Below, piece by piece: positions 25,087 through 33,183 of a stretch of 41,914 bases of DNA (positions within the stretch are counted from its first letter, which is position 1; every line of letters begins with the position of its first letter). The notes under the pieces are model-generated. The model made no database searches, was not told where the DNA came from, and worked only from the letters and a program-made list of their open reading frames with translations. A program made the position numbers and the translations under genes. The DNA is from Actinomycetes bacterium. Its GTDB lineage: Bacteria > Actinomycetota > Acidimicrobiia > Acidimicrobiales > UBA8190. The stretch lies in the NCBI GenBank assembly GCA_021819525.1, contig JAKAQW010000010.1, positions 1 to 41,914 on the forward strand. The letters run 5' to 3'.

Positions 25087-27201
25087 TCACTCCGCCTGGC
25101 CGAACTGGCGGATCTCCTCCTGGTCCTTGGCCGAGAGCTCCTTGGGAACCTCGCCGCGAGCTGTCTTCTCGCCCTGCACGTGCTCTCGGATGTCCTCGAC
25201 CACCTCTGGGTTGGCCAACGTGCTGGTGTCGCCCACGTCTGTGAAATTGGAGATGCCCGCGATCACGCGGCGCATGATCTTCCCCGAGCGGGTCTTGGGC
25301 ATGTCGGGGACGATCCAGACGTTCTTCGGACGGGCGATCTTACCGATCTCGGTCTCGATCATCCGCGCCACCTTGTCCTCGACCTCTTTGCTCGGAGCGA
25401 CCCCGGGCTTGAGAGCGACGTACATCTCGACGGCACGGCCGCGCATCTCGTCCACCACGGGGACCGCGGCGGCCTCCGCGATCTCCTCGACCATGACGGC
25501 AGCCGACTCGAGCTCCTTGGTGCCCAGGCGGTGCCCCGCGACGTTGATCACGTCGTCGACGCGGCCGAGTATCCGGAAGTACCCGTCGGCCGCTTGCATA
25601 GCGCCGTCGTTGGCGAAGTACGGCCAGTCGTGCCAGTCCTTGCTGTCGCGGTCCCGGCAGTACTTCTCGTAGTAGGTCGAGACGAACCGGTCGGGATCTC
25701 CCCAGATGGTCTGGAAGATGCCGGGCCATGGGTTGCGGATGCAGATGTTGCCCGCCTTGCCGCTGCCAGCCTCGACCTCGTTCCCCTCCTCGTCGTAGAT
25801 CACCGGGTAGATCCCGAGGACTCCCGGGCCGCAGCTCCCAGGCTTCATCGGCTGCAGCGCCGGGAGCGTGCTGCCCAGGAACCCGCCGTTCTCGGTCTGC
25901 CACCAGGTGTCGACGATGGCCGCCTCCCCCTTGCCCACCACGTCGTAGTACCAACGCCAGACTTCGGGTTCGATCGGCTCGCCCACGGTGGTCATGTGCT
26001 TGAAGTGGTAGTCGTACTTCGCCGGCTCGTCGGGTCCCAGCTTGCGCAGCATCCGGATGGTCGTGGGCGCGGTGTGGAAGATGTTCACACCCAGCCGCTC
26101 GGCGATCCTCCACGGGCGACCGGCATCGGGGTAGGTCGGCACCCCCTCGTACATCACGCTCGTCGTCCCGAGCGCCAGTGGTCCGTAGACGATGTAGGAG
26201 TGACCGGTGATCCAGCCGATGTCGGCCGCGCACCAATAGGTGTCCTCCGGATGGATGTCCTGGTAGTACTTCGACGTCCCTGCGACGTACGCGAGGTACC
26301 CTCCCGTGGAGTGCTGGCACCCCTTGGGCCGGCCGGTCGTCCCGCTCGAGTACATGATGAACAGGGGTGCCTCGGCAGGCATGGACACGGGGTCGACCAG
26401 CTTTCCCCGGTAGTCGGGCATCACCTCGTCGACGAAGAAGTCCCGGCCCGGGACCATCGGGCTCTTCGATGCGTACTGGCCGGGGTGCCGGCGCCACACG
26501 AGCACCTTTTCGACCTCGACCCCCTCCTCGCGGGCCCGCTCCACCGCCTCGTCGGCCTTCACTTTGTGGTCGACCAGCTCGCCGTTGCGGTAGTAGCCGT
26601 CCATGGTGACGAGGATGCGGCTCTGCGAGTCGGCGATGCGCCCACCGCACGCCGCTCCCGAGAACCCGCCGAACACCTGGGAATGGACGACGCCGAGGCG
26701 GGCGCATGCGAGCATGGCGACGGGTAGCTCGGGGACCATCGGCAGGTGGAAGGTCACCCGGTCCCCGGTCTCGGTGCCGCAGAAGCCCTGGAGGAGCGCG
26801 GCGAACTCGTTCACCCGCTGGTAGAGCTCGCGATAGGTGATCGCCTGTGTCAGCTCCTCCTCGGGCTCGGGCACCCACACCAAGGCAGCCTTGTTCGGAT
26901 CACGCTTCAGGTGCCGGTCGACGCAGTTGTAGCTGGCATTCAACCGGCCGCCGACGAACCACTTCCAAAACGGCGGGTTCGACGTGTCGAGGGTCGTGTG
27001 CCAGTAGTGGTCCCATGTGAGCAGGTCGGCATAGTCCTTGAAGCACTCGGGGAACCGGTCCTCGCCGAACCGCTCGAGGATCTCGGGGTCAGATGCGTTC
27101 GCCTGCCCGATGAACTTCGTAGGCGGCTGGTAGTACTCCTCCTCCCGCCAGTGGACGGCGATCTGCGCTTCAGATACCTGGGCTTCGTCTTCCAGAGCCA
27201 T
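25087..27201 (-). CDS. acsA: Acetyl-CoA synthetase (AMP-forming)
   Basis: About 704 residues from ATG at 27201, preceded by GAGGTGG seven bases upstream, which fixes the start. N-terminal ACAS_N segment contains WDHYWHTTLDTSNPPFWKWFVGG. The adenylation core has the P-loop IMYSSGTTGRPKGCQHS, the A5 motif DTWWQTENGG, the hinge RILGRVDDVINVAGHRLGT and the C-terminal TRSGKIMRR with the catalytic Lys that is regulated by acetylation in other bacteria. It activates acetate (or propionate) to the acyl-CoA. It is longer than usual acetate enzymes by ~40 residues. Divergently placed from the alcohol dehydrogenase, so it could complete an alcohol-to-acetyl-CoA route. Confidence 0.95.
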   Translation of the reverse strand: MALEDEAQVSEAQIAVHWREEEYYQPPTKFIGQANASDPEILERFGEDRFPECFKDYADLLTWDHYWHTTLDTSNPPFWKWFVGGRLNASYNCVDRHLKRDPNKAALVWVPEPEEELTQAITYRELYQRVNEFAALLQGFCGTETGDRVTFHLPMVPELPVAMLACARLGVVHSQVFGGFSGAACGGRIADSQSRILVTMDGYYRNGELVDHKVKADEAVERAREEGVEVEKVLVWRRHPGQYASKSPMVPGRDFFVDEVMPDYRGKLVDPVSMPAEAPLFIMYSSGTTGRPKGCQHSTGGYLAYVAGTSKYYQDIHPEDTYWCAADIGWITGHSYIVYGPLALGTTSVMYEGVPTYPDAGRPWRIAERLGVNIFHTAPTTIRMLRKLGPDEPAKYDYHFKHMTTVGEPIEPEVWRWYYDVVGKGEAAIVDTWWQTENGGFLGSTLPALQPMKPGSCGPGVLGIYPVIYDEEGNEVEAGSGKAGNICIRNPWPGIFQTIWGDPDRFVSTYYEKYCRDRDSKDWHDWPYFANDGAMQAADGYFRILGRVDDVINVAGHRLGTKELESAAVMVEEIAEAAAVPVVDEMRGRAVEMYVALKPGVAPSKEVEDKVARMIETEIGKIARPKNVWIVPDMPKTRSGKIMRRVIAGISNFTDVGDTSTLANPEVVEDIREHVQGEKTARGEVPKELSAKDQEEIRQFGQAE

Positions 27202-27728
27202 TGGCCACCTCGTCTCGATGCCTTCGCTCCAAGAGCCGTCCACAGCTCCCGAGCCTGGACCATACCGGCGCTCACCGGCCACTGCTTGCAGACACTACTA
27301 TTGCCGACCTTACTATTGTGCTTTCTAGCACCACTATCGCTCGTCGTCTCCGTTCTCCGGCCTTTCCCGGCCTCCGCCGCCGGGGCGCCCGCCGTCGGCG
27401 ACCACGCCATCGCACCCGGCCGGCGCACGAAGCGCGGTCGCCGCAGGAGCCCGGCGCGCGTCACGAGCTCGTACAGCGACACCTCCTCACGCCACTCCCG
27501 GTCGAACGCTGCGAGGTCACCTGGTACCACCGAGGCCCAGCAGGCTCGTCGTCGAGCACGTCCATCGCCTCGGCCACCACGCGTAGCAGGTCGACCACAT
27601 GAGCGAGGTGGCCACGGTGCCAGGGACATGGCGTCGTGGTCGAGCAGGCACCGTGTCGTCATGAGCGCTACGCTCACAGGAGCGAGCTCGCCGTGGCGAC
27701 GGGATCATCGAGGAAGGTCTGGTAGGCG
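27202..27728. other. Intergenic region with AT-rich patch, acsA upstream
   Basis: A 527-bp gap without a confident gene. At 27290-27340 there is an AT-rich island containing ACTATT twice, 15 bp apart (27297-27302 and 27312-27317), and an inverted repeat GTGCT-TTCT-AGCAC (27318-27331). This is about 90-140 bp upstream of acsA and is the best candidate control region. From about 27400 to 27690 the minus strand shows plausible peptide pieces in two frames (LAHVVDLLRVVAEAMDVLDD and DLAAFDREWREEVSLYELV), suggesting a frameshifted, decayed gene. This last point is weak. Confidence 0.45.
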
Positions 27729-28964
27729 ATGACGGCTGCAGTCGTGCACCAGGTTTGCTCGGGGGACGAGAAGCAGTCGTCGGCCCTGGCAGGAGACCGG
27801 ACCCGAGCGTGGCGGCGGCGAGTGCACAAGTACCTGGTTCCCGAGGTCATCTTCGGCGTCGGAACGCTGAACGAGCTGGGAGGGGCGATCCGCGCGTTGG
27901 GCGGAGAGCGACCCTTCGTCGTGAGCGACCCCGGGGTGATCGACGTCGGCTGGGTCGCTCGTGCTGAGAAGATCGCGAGGGGGGAGGGGCTCGACCTCAC
28001 GGTGTGGCACGGGGTGACTCCCAATCCGAAGGACCATGAGATCGAGCGAGGCAGCGAGGCGCTGCGCTCGAGCGGATCCGACGTCGTCGTCGCAGTCGGT
28101 GGCGGGAGCTGCATCGATGCCGCGAAGGCGATCTCCTTGGTGGCTACGAGCGGAGGCCGGATTCTCGACTACGTCGGGATCGACCGTGTGTCGTTGCCGC
28201 TGCTGCCAATGGTGATGGTGCCGAGCACGGGTGGGACCGGAGCCGATGTCTCCCAGTTCTGCGTCATCACCGACACCTCTCGGCGCGTGAAGTGCACGAT
28301 CGCAGGACGGTCACTCGTCCCCGACGTGTCGATCATCGACCCGTCCCTGCTCACGACCATGCCCGACGATCTCACCGCGAACACCGGGCTCGACGCGCTG
28401 AGCCACGCTGTCGAGGCCTATGTGTCGCGTGGCGCGGACTTCCTGAGCGATGCACACGCGCTCGCCGCGATCCGCGCGGTGGCGAAGGGACTTCTCGCTT
28501 CGATCGATGATCCCGCAGACCTCGGAGCCCGGGAGTGCGTCGCCGGAGCGAGCCTGCACGCTGGGCTCGCCTTCAGCACTGCGCTGCTCGGTGCGACCCA
28601 CGCGATCTCTCACCAGGTCGGGGGTGCGCTCGACCTTGCCCACGGCCTGTGCAATGCCATCCTCCTACCCCACGTCATTCGCTTCAACGCGGTGACGCAC
28701 CCCGAGCGCTACGTCGACATCGCTGCGGCCTTCGGCCTCGAGCTGGGGCACCGGGACCCGCGCGAGGCGGCCGAGTCGGTTGCCGACGAGATCCGGCTGC
28801 TAGCGGACAAGCTCGGCATCCCGAGCGGTCTGGGGGCGATCGGCGTGCGTGCAGAAGACATCGACCGTTTCGCCCCGAACGCGCTTCTCGATGCGTACAT
28901 CACGACCAATCCACGTCCGGTGAGTGAGGATGACGTCCGCGCGATCTGCCTCGCAGCGCTCTGA
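27729..28964 (+). CDS. ErcA-like iron-containing (group III) alcohol dehydrogenase
   Basis: A 411-residue protein from ATG 27729 with GAGGAAGG upstream. The first ~30 residues are variable. The fold is the Fe-ADH type: nucleotide-binding VVVAVGGGSCIDAAKAIS, the PSTGGTGADVSQFCVI segment, and metal ligands in the stretch from SIIDP (Asp) through GLDALSHAVEAYVS (His) to LGATHAISHQVGGALDLAHG (two His). The sequence style strongly resembles ErcA of pseudomonads, an Fe-ADH tied to the regulatory network for ethanol oxidation. Its 3' end overlaps or abuts a histidine kinase gene, as expected of a sensory/metabolic unit. Alcohol substrate is inferred. Confidence 0.88.
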   Translation: MTAAVVHQVCSGDEKQSSALAGDRTRAWRRRVHKYLVPEVIFGVGTLNELGGAIRALGGERPFVVSDPGVIDVGWVARAEKIARGEGLDLTVWHGVTPNPKDHEIERGSEALRSSGSDVVVAVGGGSCIDAAKAISLVATSGGRILDYVGIDRVSLPLLPMVMVPSTGGTGADVSQFCVITDTSRRVKCTIAGRSLVPDVSIIDPSLLTTMPDDLTANTGLDALSHAVEAYVSRGADFLSDAHALAAIRAVAKGLLASIDDPADLGARECVAGASLHAGLAFSTALLGATHAISHQVGGALDLAHGLCNAILLPHVIRFNAVTHPERYVDIAAAFGLELGHRDPREAAESVADEIRLLADKLGIPSGLGAIGVRAEDIDRFAPNALLDAYITTNPRPVSEDDVRAICLAAL

Positions 28965-30453
28965 GCGCGTGGTATCGCCGAGCGTCGAGGCGGCCGGGGA
29001 AGACCGGTGGCTCGAGCATCTCACCGGAGCGCACTCGCACAAGTCGGGGTACTTCGGACGGTGGCGCCGGACGCGTGCCGATCTCGAGCGGGCTCTTCGC
29101 TCACTGCAAGAAGTCGCATCGGCGCTGAGTGCGACGACACAAGGTCCTGAGCAAGTCGCTCGTGGCATCACCGCCGTGGCGAGCCACCACTTCGCCGATG
29201 CCTGGACGGTCATGATGGTCGGCGACGTGCGGATTACGTCTTCTCGGCCTGCCCCGGAGCAGTGCCGGGCTGAAGATGGTGGCCAGCCAGCCATTGAGGC
29301 CGGCACAGCGTGCACCTACCTCGGACGAGCGCGGACGATCGCGGACGAGGGCCAAGCAGGGAGCTGCGATCTCGAATCGGATGTGGTGAACGCGTTCGCG
29401 CGACAGATCGCGAACGAAGTGACCCGGGTCGGCGCGATCCGAGTGGTGGCGGGTGACGATGTGACCAGCGCCCGGGTGATCGATCCCGGCGGTCGGTGTG
29501 GGCTGGGCGAGGTTGTCGACTCGGTGCTGGCGGTTGGCGCTCCGCTTGTCATGGATTCCACGGTCACCGGCAGCCTGGTGGTCGTGCTGCCGACTGCCGG
29601 AGCACTCGACCAGAGCGACCTGGCGATCCTGTCGATTCTCGCCAACCAGGCCGCGGTGGCCTTCGACGCGGCCCGTCGCTACGAGGAGCAGGGTGCGCTC
29701 CACCGTCAGGCGCTCGAGGGATGGGAGGAGGTCGGAAGGATCGCGGCAGCGCTGAAGGCACGCAATCAGCAGCTCGAGCAGGCCCATACAGAGCTCGACC
29801 TCGCGACCCGCCAACACCTGCTCGATCAGGAGCGTCGCCGCATCGCCGGGGAGCTGCACGACAGCGTCATTCAGCACCTGGTGAGCATCGGCATGAGCTT
29901 GGAATGGTCGCGGCGAGCGACATCCGAACCACGGATTGCCGACTGTCTGACAGACGCACATCAGTTGAGTCGCATGACCCTCGATCGGCTCCGCCGTGCC
30001 ATCTTCGAGCTGTCCTGCGTGGGAGAGGGTGGGATCGAGGTCGTCCCCGTGCTACGTGAGCTCGCAGGCGGGCTGCGTAGTCGAGCCGAGGTGCGTGTCG
30101 TAGTCCGTGGTGAATCTACCCCCCTGGCAGTACCGCTTGCCCACGCGGTGTTCCACATTGCCCAAGAGGCGGTGTTCAACGCAGTCAACCACGGCGGGGC
30201 GGGACGGGTGTGGATCGAGATCACCACAGGGCGGCACTCGATGTCGCTCGGCGTCGCTGACGACGGTAGCGACGCGACGGTGTTGGACGCGCTGCTCGAG
30301 TCCTGTGGTGACGAATCGAGCACCTCCCCCTACCACCGAGGCCTGTCCGGCATCCGGCGACGTGCGGCGGAGATCGGTGGAACGCTGTCGGTAGTTCCGA
30401 GGCGCGGCGGCGGGGCTCGCCTACGTTTGCGAGCACCTATCTGCCTGTCGTGA
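28924..30453 (+). CDS. NarL/DesK-type sensor histidine kinase with GAF-like domain
   Basis: Up to 509 residues. The start may be GTG 28924 (41-bp overlap with the dehydrogenase), ATG 28930 or GTG 28969 just after its stop. Residues ~60-265 form a GAF-like sensor region, ending in LSILANQAAVAFDAARRYEE. A coiled coil leads to the HisKA_3 motif ERRRIAGELHDSVIQHL, with phospho-acceptor His312 (numbering from 28924). The HATPase region has HIAQEAVFNAVNHGGA (N box), ADDG and GLSGIRRRAAEIGGTL. No transmembrane helix is evident, so it is probably cytosolic. Its cognate regulator overlaps at GTGA or starts 11 bp later. Confidence 0.9.
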   Translation: MRMTSARSASQRSERVVSPSVEAAGEDRWLEHLTGAHSHKSGYFGRWRRTRADLERALRSLQEVASALSATTQGPEQVARGITAVASHHFADAWTVMMVGDVRITSSRPAPEQCRAEDGGQPAIEAGTACTYLGRARTIADEGQAGSCDLESDVVNAFARQIANEVTRVGAIRVVAGDDVTSARVIDPGGRCGLGEVVDSVLAVGAPLVMDSTVTGSLVVVLPTAGALDQSDLAILSILANQAAVAFDAARRYEEQGALHRQALEGWEEVGRIAAALKARNQQLEQAHTELDLATRQHLLDQERRRIAGELHDSVIQHLVSIGMSLEWSRRATSEPRIADCLTDAHQLSRMTLDRLRRAIFELSCVGEGGIEVVPVLRELAGGLRSRAEVRVVVRGESTPLAVPLAHAVFHIAQEAVFNAVNHGGAGRVWIEITTGRHSMSLGVADDGSDATVLDALLESCGDESSTSPYHRGLSGIRRRAAEIGGTLSVVPRRGGGARLRLRAPICLS

Positions 30454-30464
30454 GGGGGAGGGAC

Positions 30465-31151
30465 GTGAAAGCTCTGCCCATGCGGATCATGATCGTCGAC
30501 AATCACGACGTCGTGCGCAGGGGGTTGCGGTCGGTACTGGAGCTCGAGCAGGACGTGGTGGTGGTCGCCGAGGTGGGTGACCGTGCAGGTACGCTCCAGA
30601 CGATCCCCACAGCCCGGCCCGGCATCGTGCTCTTGGACTTGAAACTCGGTTCGGGGGGGCCAGCGGAGGGTCTTGAGCTCGTAGAAGAGATCGCGCGAGC
30701 GCACCCTGAAGTTGCGGTCGTGGTCTTTACCGCCTTCGTCACCGAAGATCTGGCGCGTGATGCAGTGCGACGAGGGGCCCGTGGCTATGTGCAGAAGGAC
30801 GTCGACGTCGTCGAGCTCCTCAGGATCCTTCGAGGCGTGCAGGGCGGCGGCGCTGGTTTCGACAGCCATACCGCCCGGCTCCTGATCGGCCGTGGCGACG
30901 CGGGTGACAGCCACCAGCTCACCGTGCGTGAACGTCAGATCCTTCGCCTCGTCGCCGCTGGTTGCACGAACCGCGAGATCGCGCAGCAATGCTTTATCAG
31001 CGAGGGTACGGTGAAGTACCACATTCGCAGCATGTTCCACCGCCTCGGCGTGAGCCATCGCGCCGAGCTCGCCCGCTGGGCTGGTGAGGTCGGCGAAGAG
31101 CTTCTCGAGTGCGAAGCCGCGACCGTCTCGCGTGCGCCCCAGCAACGCTAG
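30465..31151 (+). CDS. LuxR/NarL-family response regulator
   Basis: About 228 residues. GTG 30465 is preferred because AGGGGGAGGG lies just upstream; GTG 30450, overlapping the kinase stop, is an alternative. The receiver domain begins MRIMIVDNHDVVRRGL with the acidic pocket, phospho-acceptor Asp58 in IVLLDLKL, Thr in VVFTAF and Lys in GYVQKD. The C-terminal HTH (about 165-215) reads LTVRERQILRLVAAGCTNRE and EGTVKYHIRSMFHRLGV. It should respond to the upstream kinase and probably regulates the neighbouring dehydrogenase genes; that target is inference from position. Confidence 0.93.
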   Translation: MKALPMRIMIVDNHDVVRRGLRSVLELEQDVVVVAEVGDRAGTLQTIPTARPGIVLLDLKLGSGGPAEGLELVEEIARAHPEVAVVVFTAFVTEDLARDAVRRGARGYVQKDVDVVELLRILRGVQGGGAGFDSHTARLLIGRGDAGDSHQLTVRERQILRLVAAGCTNREIAQQCFISEGTVKYHIRSMFHRLGVSHRAELARWAGEVGEELLECEAATVSRAPQQR

Positions 31152-31169
31152 CCCGACGTGAGGTCGGGC
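31151..31169 (+). terminator. Hairpin after the response regulator
   Basis: GCCCGAC (31151-31157), loop GTGAG, GTCGGGC (31163-31169). The hairpin starts on the last base of the stop codon. No U-tract follows, which is common in high-GC actinobacteria. Likely separates the regulator transcript from fdhA. Confidence 0.6.
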
Positions 31170-31449
31170 GCCGGCGCAACGTCAGGACGGGCGGTATGAG
31201 CTGAGCGCGGTGATCCCCTTCCCCGTCGGGGTACCGGAGATCGACGTGATGGTCAGGGTCATTGACCATGTGGCCAGGTGTATCCCGGCCGTTTGGGTAG
31301 TGAAGTCTGACCGTTTGCAGGAGGCGAGGTGGCATGTGCGAGGCCCATGGTGGTCTCGGTCGGCTCGATGTGATCGACATGCGACGACATGCAGTCGGCA
31401 ACACTCCCGTTGGGGAGCTGTTCTGCTTACGAGCGATAAAGGGGAAACC

Positions 31450-32667
31450 ATGCCAGGAAACAAGGCAGTAGCGTATATCGGTCCTCGCCACGTCGAGGTC
31501 CAGAACATCGAATATCCTGGATTGGAGCTCCACGATGGCCCGGGTGTGAACCCAGCGAACGTCGGCCGCAAGTGCCCACATGGTGTCATCCTGAAGGTCG
31601 TTGCCACCAACATCTGCGGTAGTGACCAGCACATGGTGCGGGGCCGTACTACCGCTCCACCAGGGCTCGTCCTCGGACACGAGATCACCGGTGAGGTCGT
31701 CGAAGCCGGTCCCGGGGTCGAGTTCATCAAGGTGGGGGATATTGTCTCGGCACCGTTCAACATCGCCTGCGGCCGCTGTAGGAACTGTAAGGAGCGCAAG
31801 ACCGGGGTCTGCCTCAACGTGAACCCGGACGGCTATGGGTCTGCCTACGGCTACGTCGACATGGGCGGATGGGTCGGTGGCCAGGCGCAGTACGTCATGG
31901 TGCCCTACGCGGACTTCAACCTGCTCAAATTTCCCGACAAGGATCAGGCGATGGAGAAGATCCTCGACCTGACCATGCTGTCGGACATCTTCCCGACCGG
32001 CTACCACGGTGCGTACACCGCGGGGGTTACGACCGGCTCGACGGTCTACATCGCCGGTGCAGGACCGGTCGGCCTCGCGTCGGCCTACTCGGCACTGCTG
32101 CTCGGCGCCGCGGTCGTGATCGTCGGTGACATGAACCCCGAGCGCCTGGCCCAGGCAAAGAGCTTCGGCTGCGAGACCGTCGACCTGCGCACCGACGCCT
32201 CGCTCACCGACATGATCGCCGAGATCACCGGTGAACCGCAAGTGGATGCCGCAGTGGACTGCGTGGGGTTCGAAGCGAAGGGGCACGGCGCTGGTGCCGG
32301 CGAGGCACCGGCCACCGTCTTGAACGACATCATGACCGTTACCGCTTCGGGCGGGAGTCTCGGGGTTCCCGGGCTCTATGTCACCGGTGACCCAGGCGGG
32401 ATCGACGACGAAGCGAAGATCGGCTCGCTTCGTGTGCGCCTCGGCCTCGGCTGGGCGAAGTCGCTCGCTTTCACCACGGGACAGTGCCCGGTCATGAAGT
32501 ACCACCGGGGTCTCATGATGTCGATCCTGCACGACAAGGCACACATCGCCAAGGCGGTGAACGCCACGGTCATCACGATAGACGAGGCCCCGAAGGGTTA
32601 CGAGGACTTCGACAAGGGGGTCGCGAAGAAGTTCGTGCTCAACCCCAACGGGATGATCGCTGCGTGA
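31450..32667 (+). CDS. fdhA: Glutathione-independent formaldehyde dehydrogenase
   Basis: A 405-residue zinc medium-chain dehydrogenase, close to the ~398 residues of the Pseudomonas putida enzyme. ATG 31450 follows AAAGGGGA; the longer frame to 31210 is intergenic. Catalytic zinc ligands lie at Cys56 (NICGSDQH) and His77 (LGHEITGEV). The structural zinc site is Cys107, Cys110, Cys113 and Cys121 (CGRCRNCKERKTGVC). The long insertion GYGSAYGYVDMGGWVGGQAQ that buries NAD in this subfamily is present, as is the NAD site IAGAGPVGLASA. It oxidises formaldehyde (or other aldehydes by dismutation) without glutathione. A 280-bp upstream gap allows separate regulation. Confidence 0.94.
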   Translation: MPGNKAVAYIGPRHVEVQNIEYPGLELHDGPGVNPANVGRKCPHGVILKVVATNICGSDQHMVRGRTTAPPGLVLGHEITGEVVEAGPGVEFIKVGDIVSAPFNIACGRCRNCKERKTGVCLNVNPDGYGSAYGYVDMGGWVGGQAQYVMVPYADFNLLKFPDKDQAMEKILDLTMLSDIFPTGYHGAYTAGVTTGSTVYIAGAGPVGLASAYSALLLGAAVVIVGDMNPERLAQAKSFGCETVDLRTDASLTDMIAEITGEPQVDAAVDCVGFEAKGHGAGAGEAPATVLNDIMTVTASGGSLGVPGLYVTGDPGGIDDEAKIGSLRVRLGLGWAKSLAFTTGQCPVMKYHRGLMMSILHDKAHIAKAVNATVITIDEAPKGYEDFDKGVAKKFVLNPNGMIAA

Positions 32668-32680
32668 CGTCTGACTGAGC

Positions 32681-32716
32681 GCCTGTCGTCTGCGGTCGAT
32701 GCCGCCGACGACAGGC
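32681..32716 (+). terminator. Strong stem-loop after fdhA
   Basis: GCCTGTCGTC (32681-32690) pairs perfectly with GACGACAGGC (32707-32716). The 16-base loop contains a second stem GCGG/CCGC. It starts 14 bp after the fdhA stop and is a good terminator candidate. Confidence 0.75.
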
Positions 32717-32726
32717 GTGGGCACGG

Positions 32727-32764
32727 AGTATCCCGGCGATGATCGCTCAGTGCGCCGGGATACT
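32727..32764. repeat. 12-bp perfect inverted repeat downstream of fdhA
   Basis: AGTATCCCGGCG (32727-32738) and CGCCGGGATACT (32753-32764) are perfect complements around a 14-base loop. Further symmetric pieces follow: GGGTACC copies near 32798-32818 and GTCGTCGC/GCGACGAC around 32862-32887. The cluster may be terminators, an operator array or remnants of a mobile element. Confidence 0.75.
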
Positions 32765-32924
32765 GCGCCCGGCGTTGGATGTAGCCGGTCTCGGAGGGTA
32801 CCCAGGTTCGCCGGGTACCGAGGGGCACCGGCGTACAGGATGTTCACGGAGCACCCGGTCGTCGTCGCCCGCCATGTATTGCGACGACAGGTACTGACTC
32901 GTGATCACGAACAGCCGATTGTCG

Positions 32925-33062
32925 AAAAGGGCTATCCATCTTGATGCCCCTAGGTTCGTTGTACCTGGTAGATGGCGTGCCTCCAGGGGTTGTTGCTCAA
33001 GTCACAACCTACTGAGCTGGGAAAACATAGTTCAGGGGGGCATCAAGATGGATAGCCCTTTT
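32925..33062. mobile_element. MITE-like element with 26-bp perfect terminal inverted repeats
   Basis: The left end (32925-32950, starting AAAAGGGCTATCCATCTTGA) and the right end (33037-33062) are perfect reverse complements over 26 bp. Both ends are flanked by GTCG (32921-32924 and 33063-33066), consistent with a 4-bp target duplication. The 86-bp interior has no open frame of note. Size, long inverted repeats, flanking direct repeat and lack of coding capacity are the hallmarks of a non-autonomous transposable element. A large regulatory hairpin in the leader of the MIP gene is the alternative. Confidence 0.7.
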
Positions 33063-33183
33063 GTCGAATGACCCTTCGCGCCAATGTCCAATTCGCCAAA
33101 TTCGCAATTCACGGCGCGAAAGCCGGTAGAGGCTTGTACGAGCTAGGCGCCGAGGGACAACTGGCCTCCAAAAGGAACCAATC

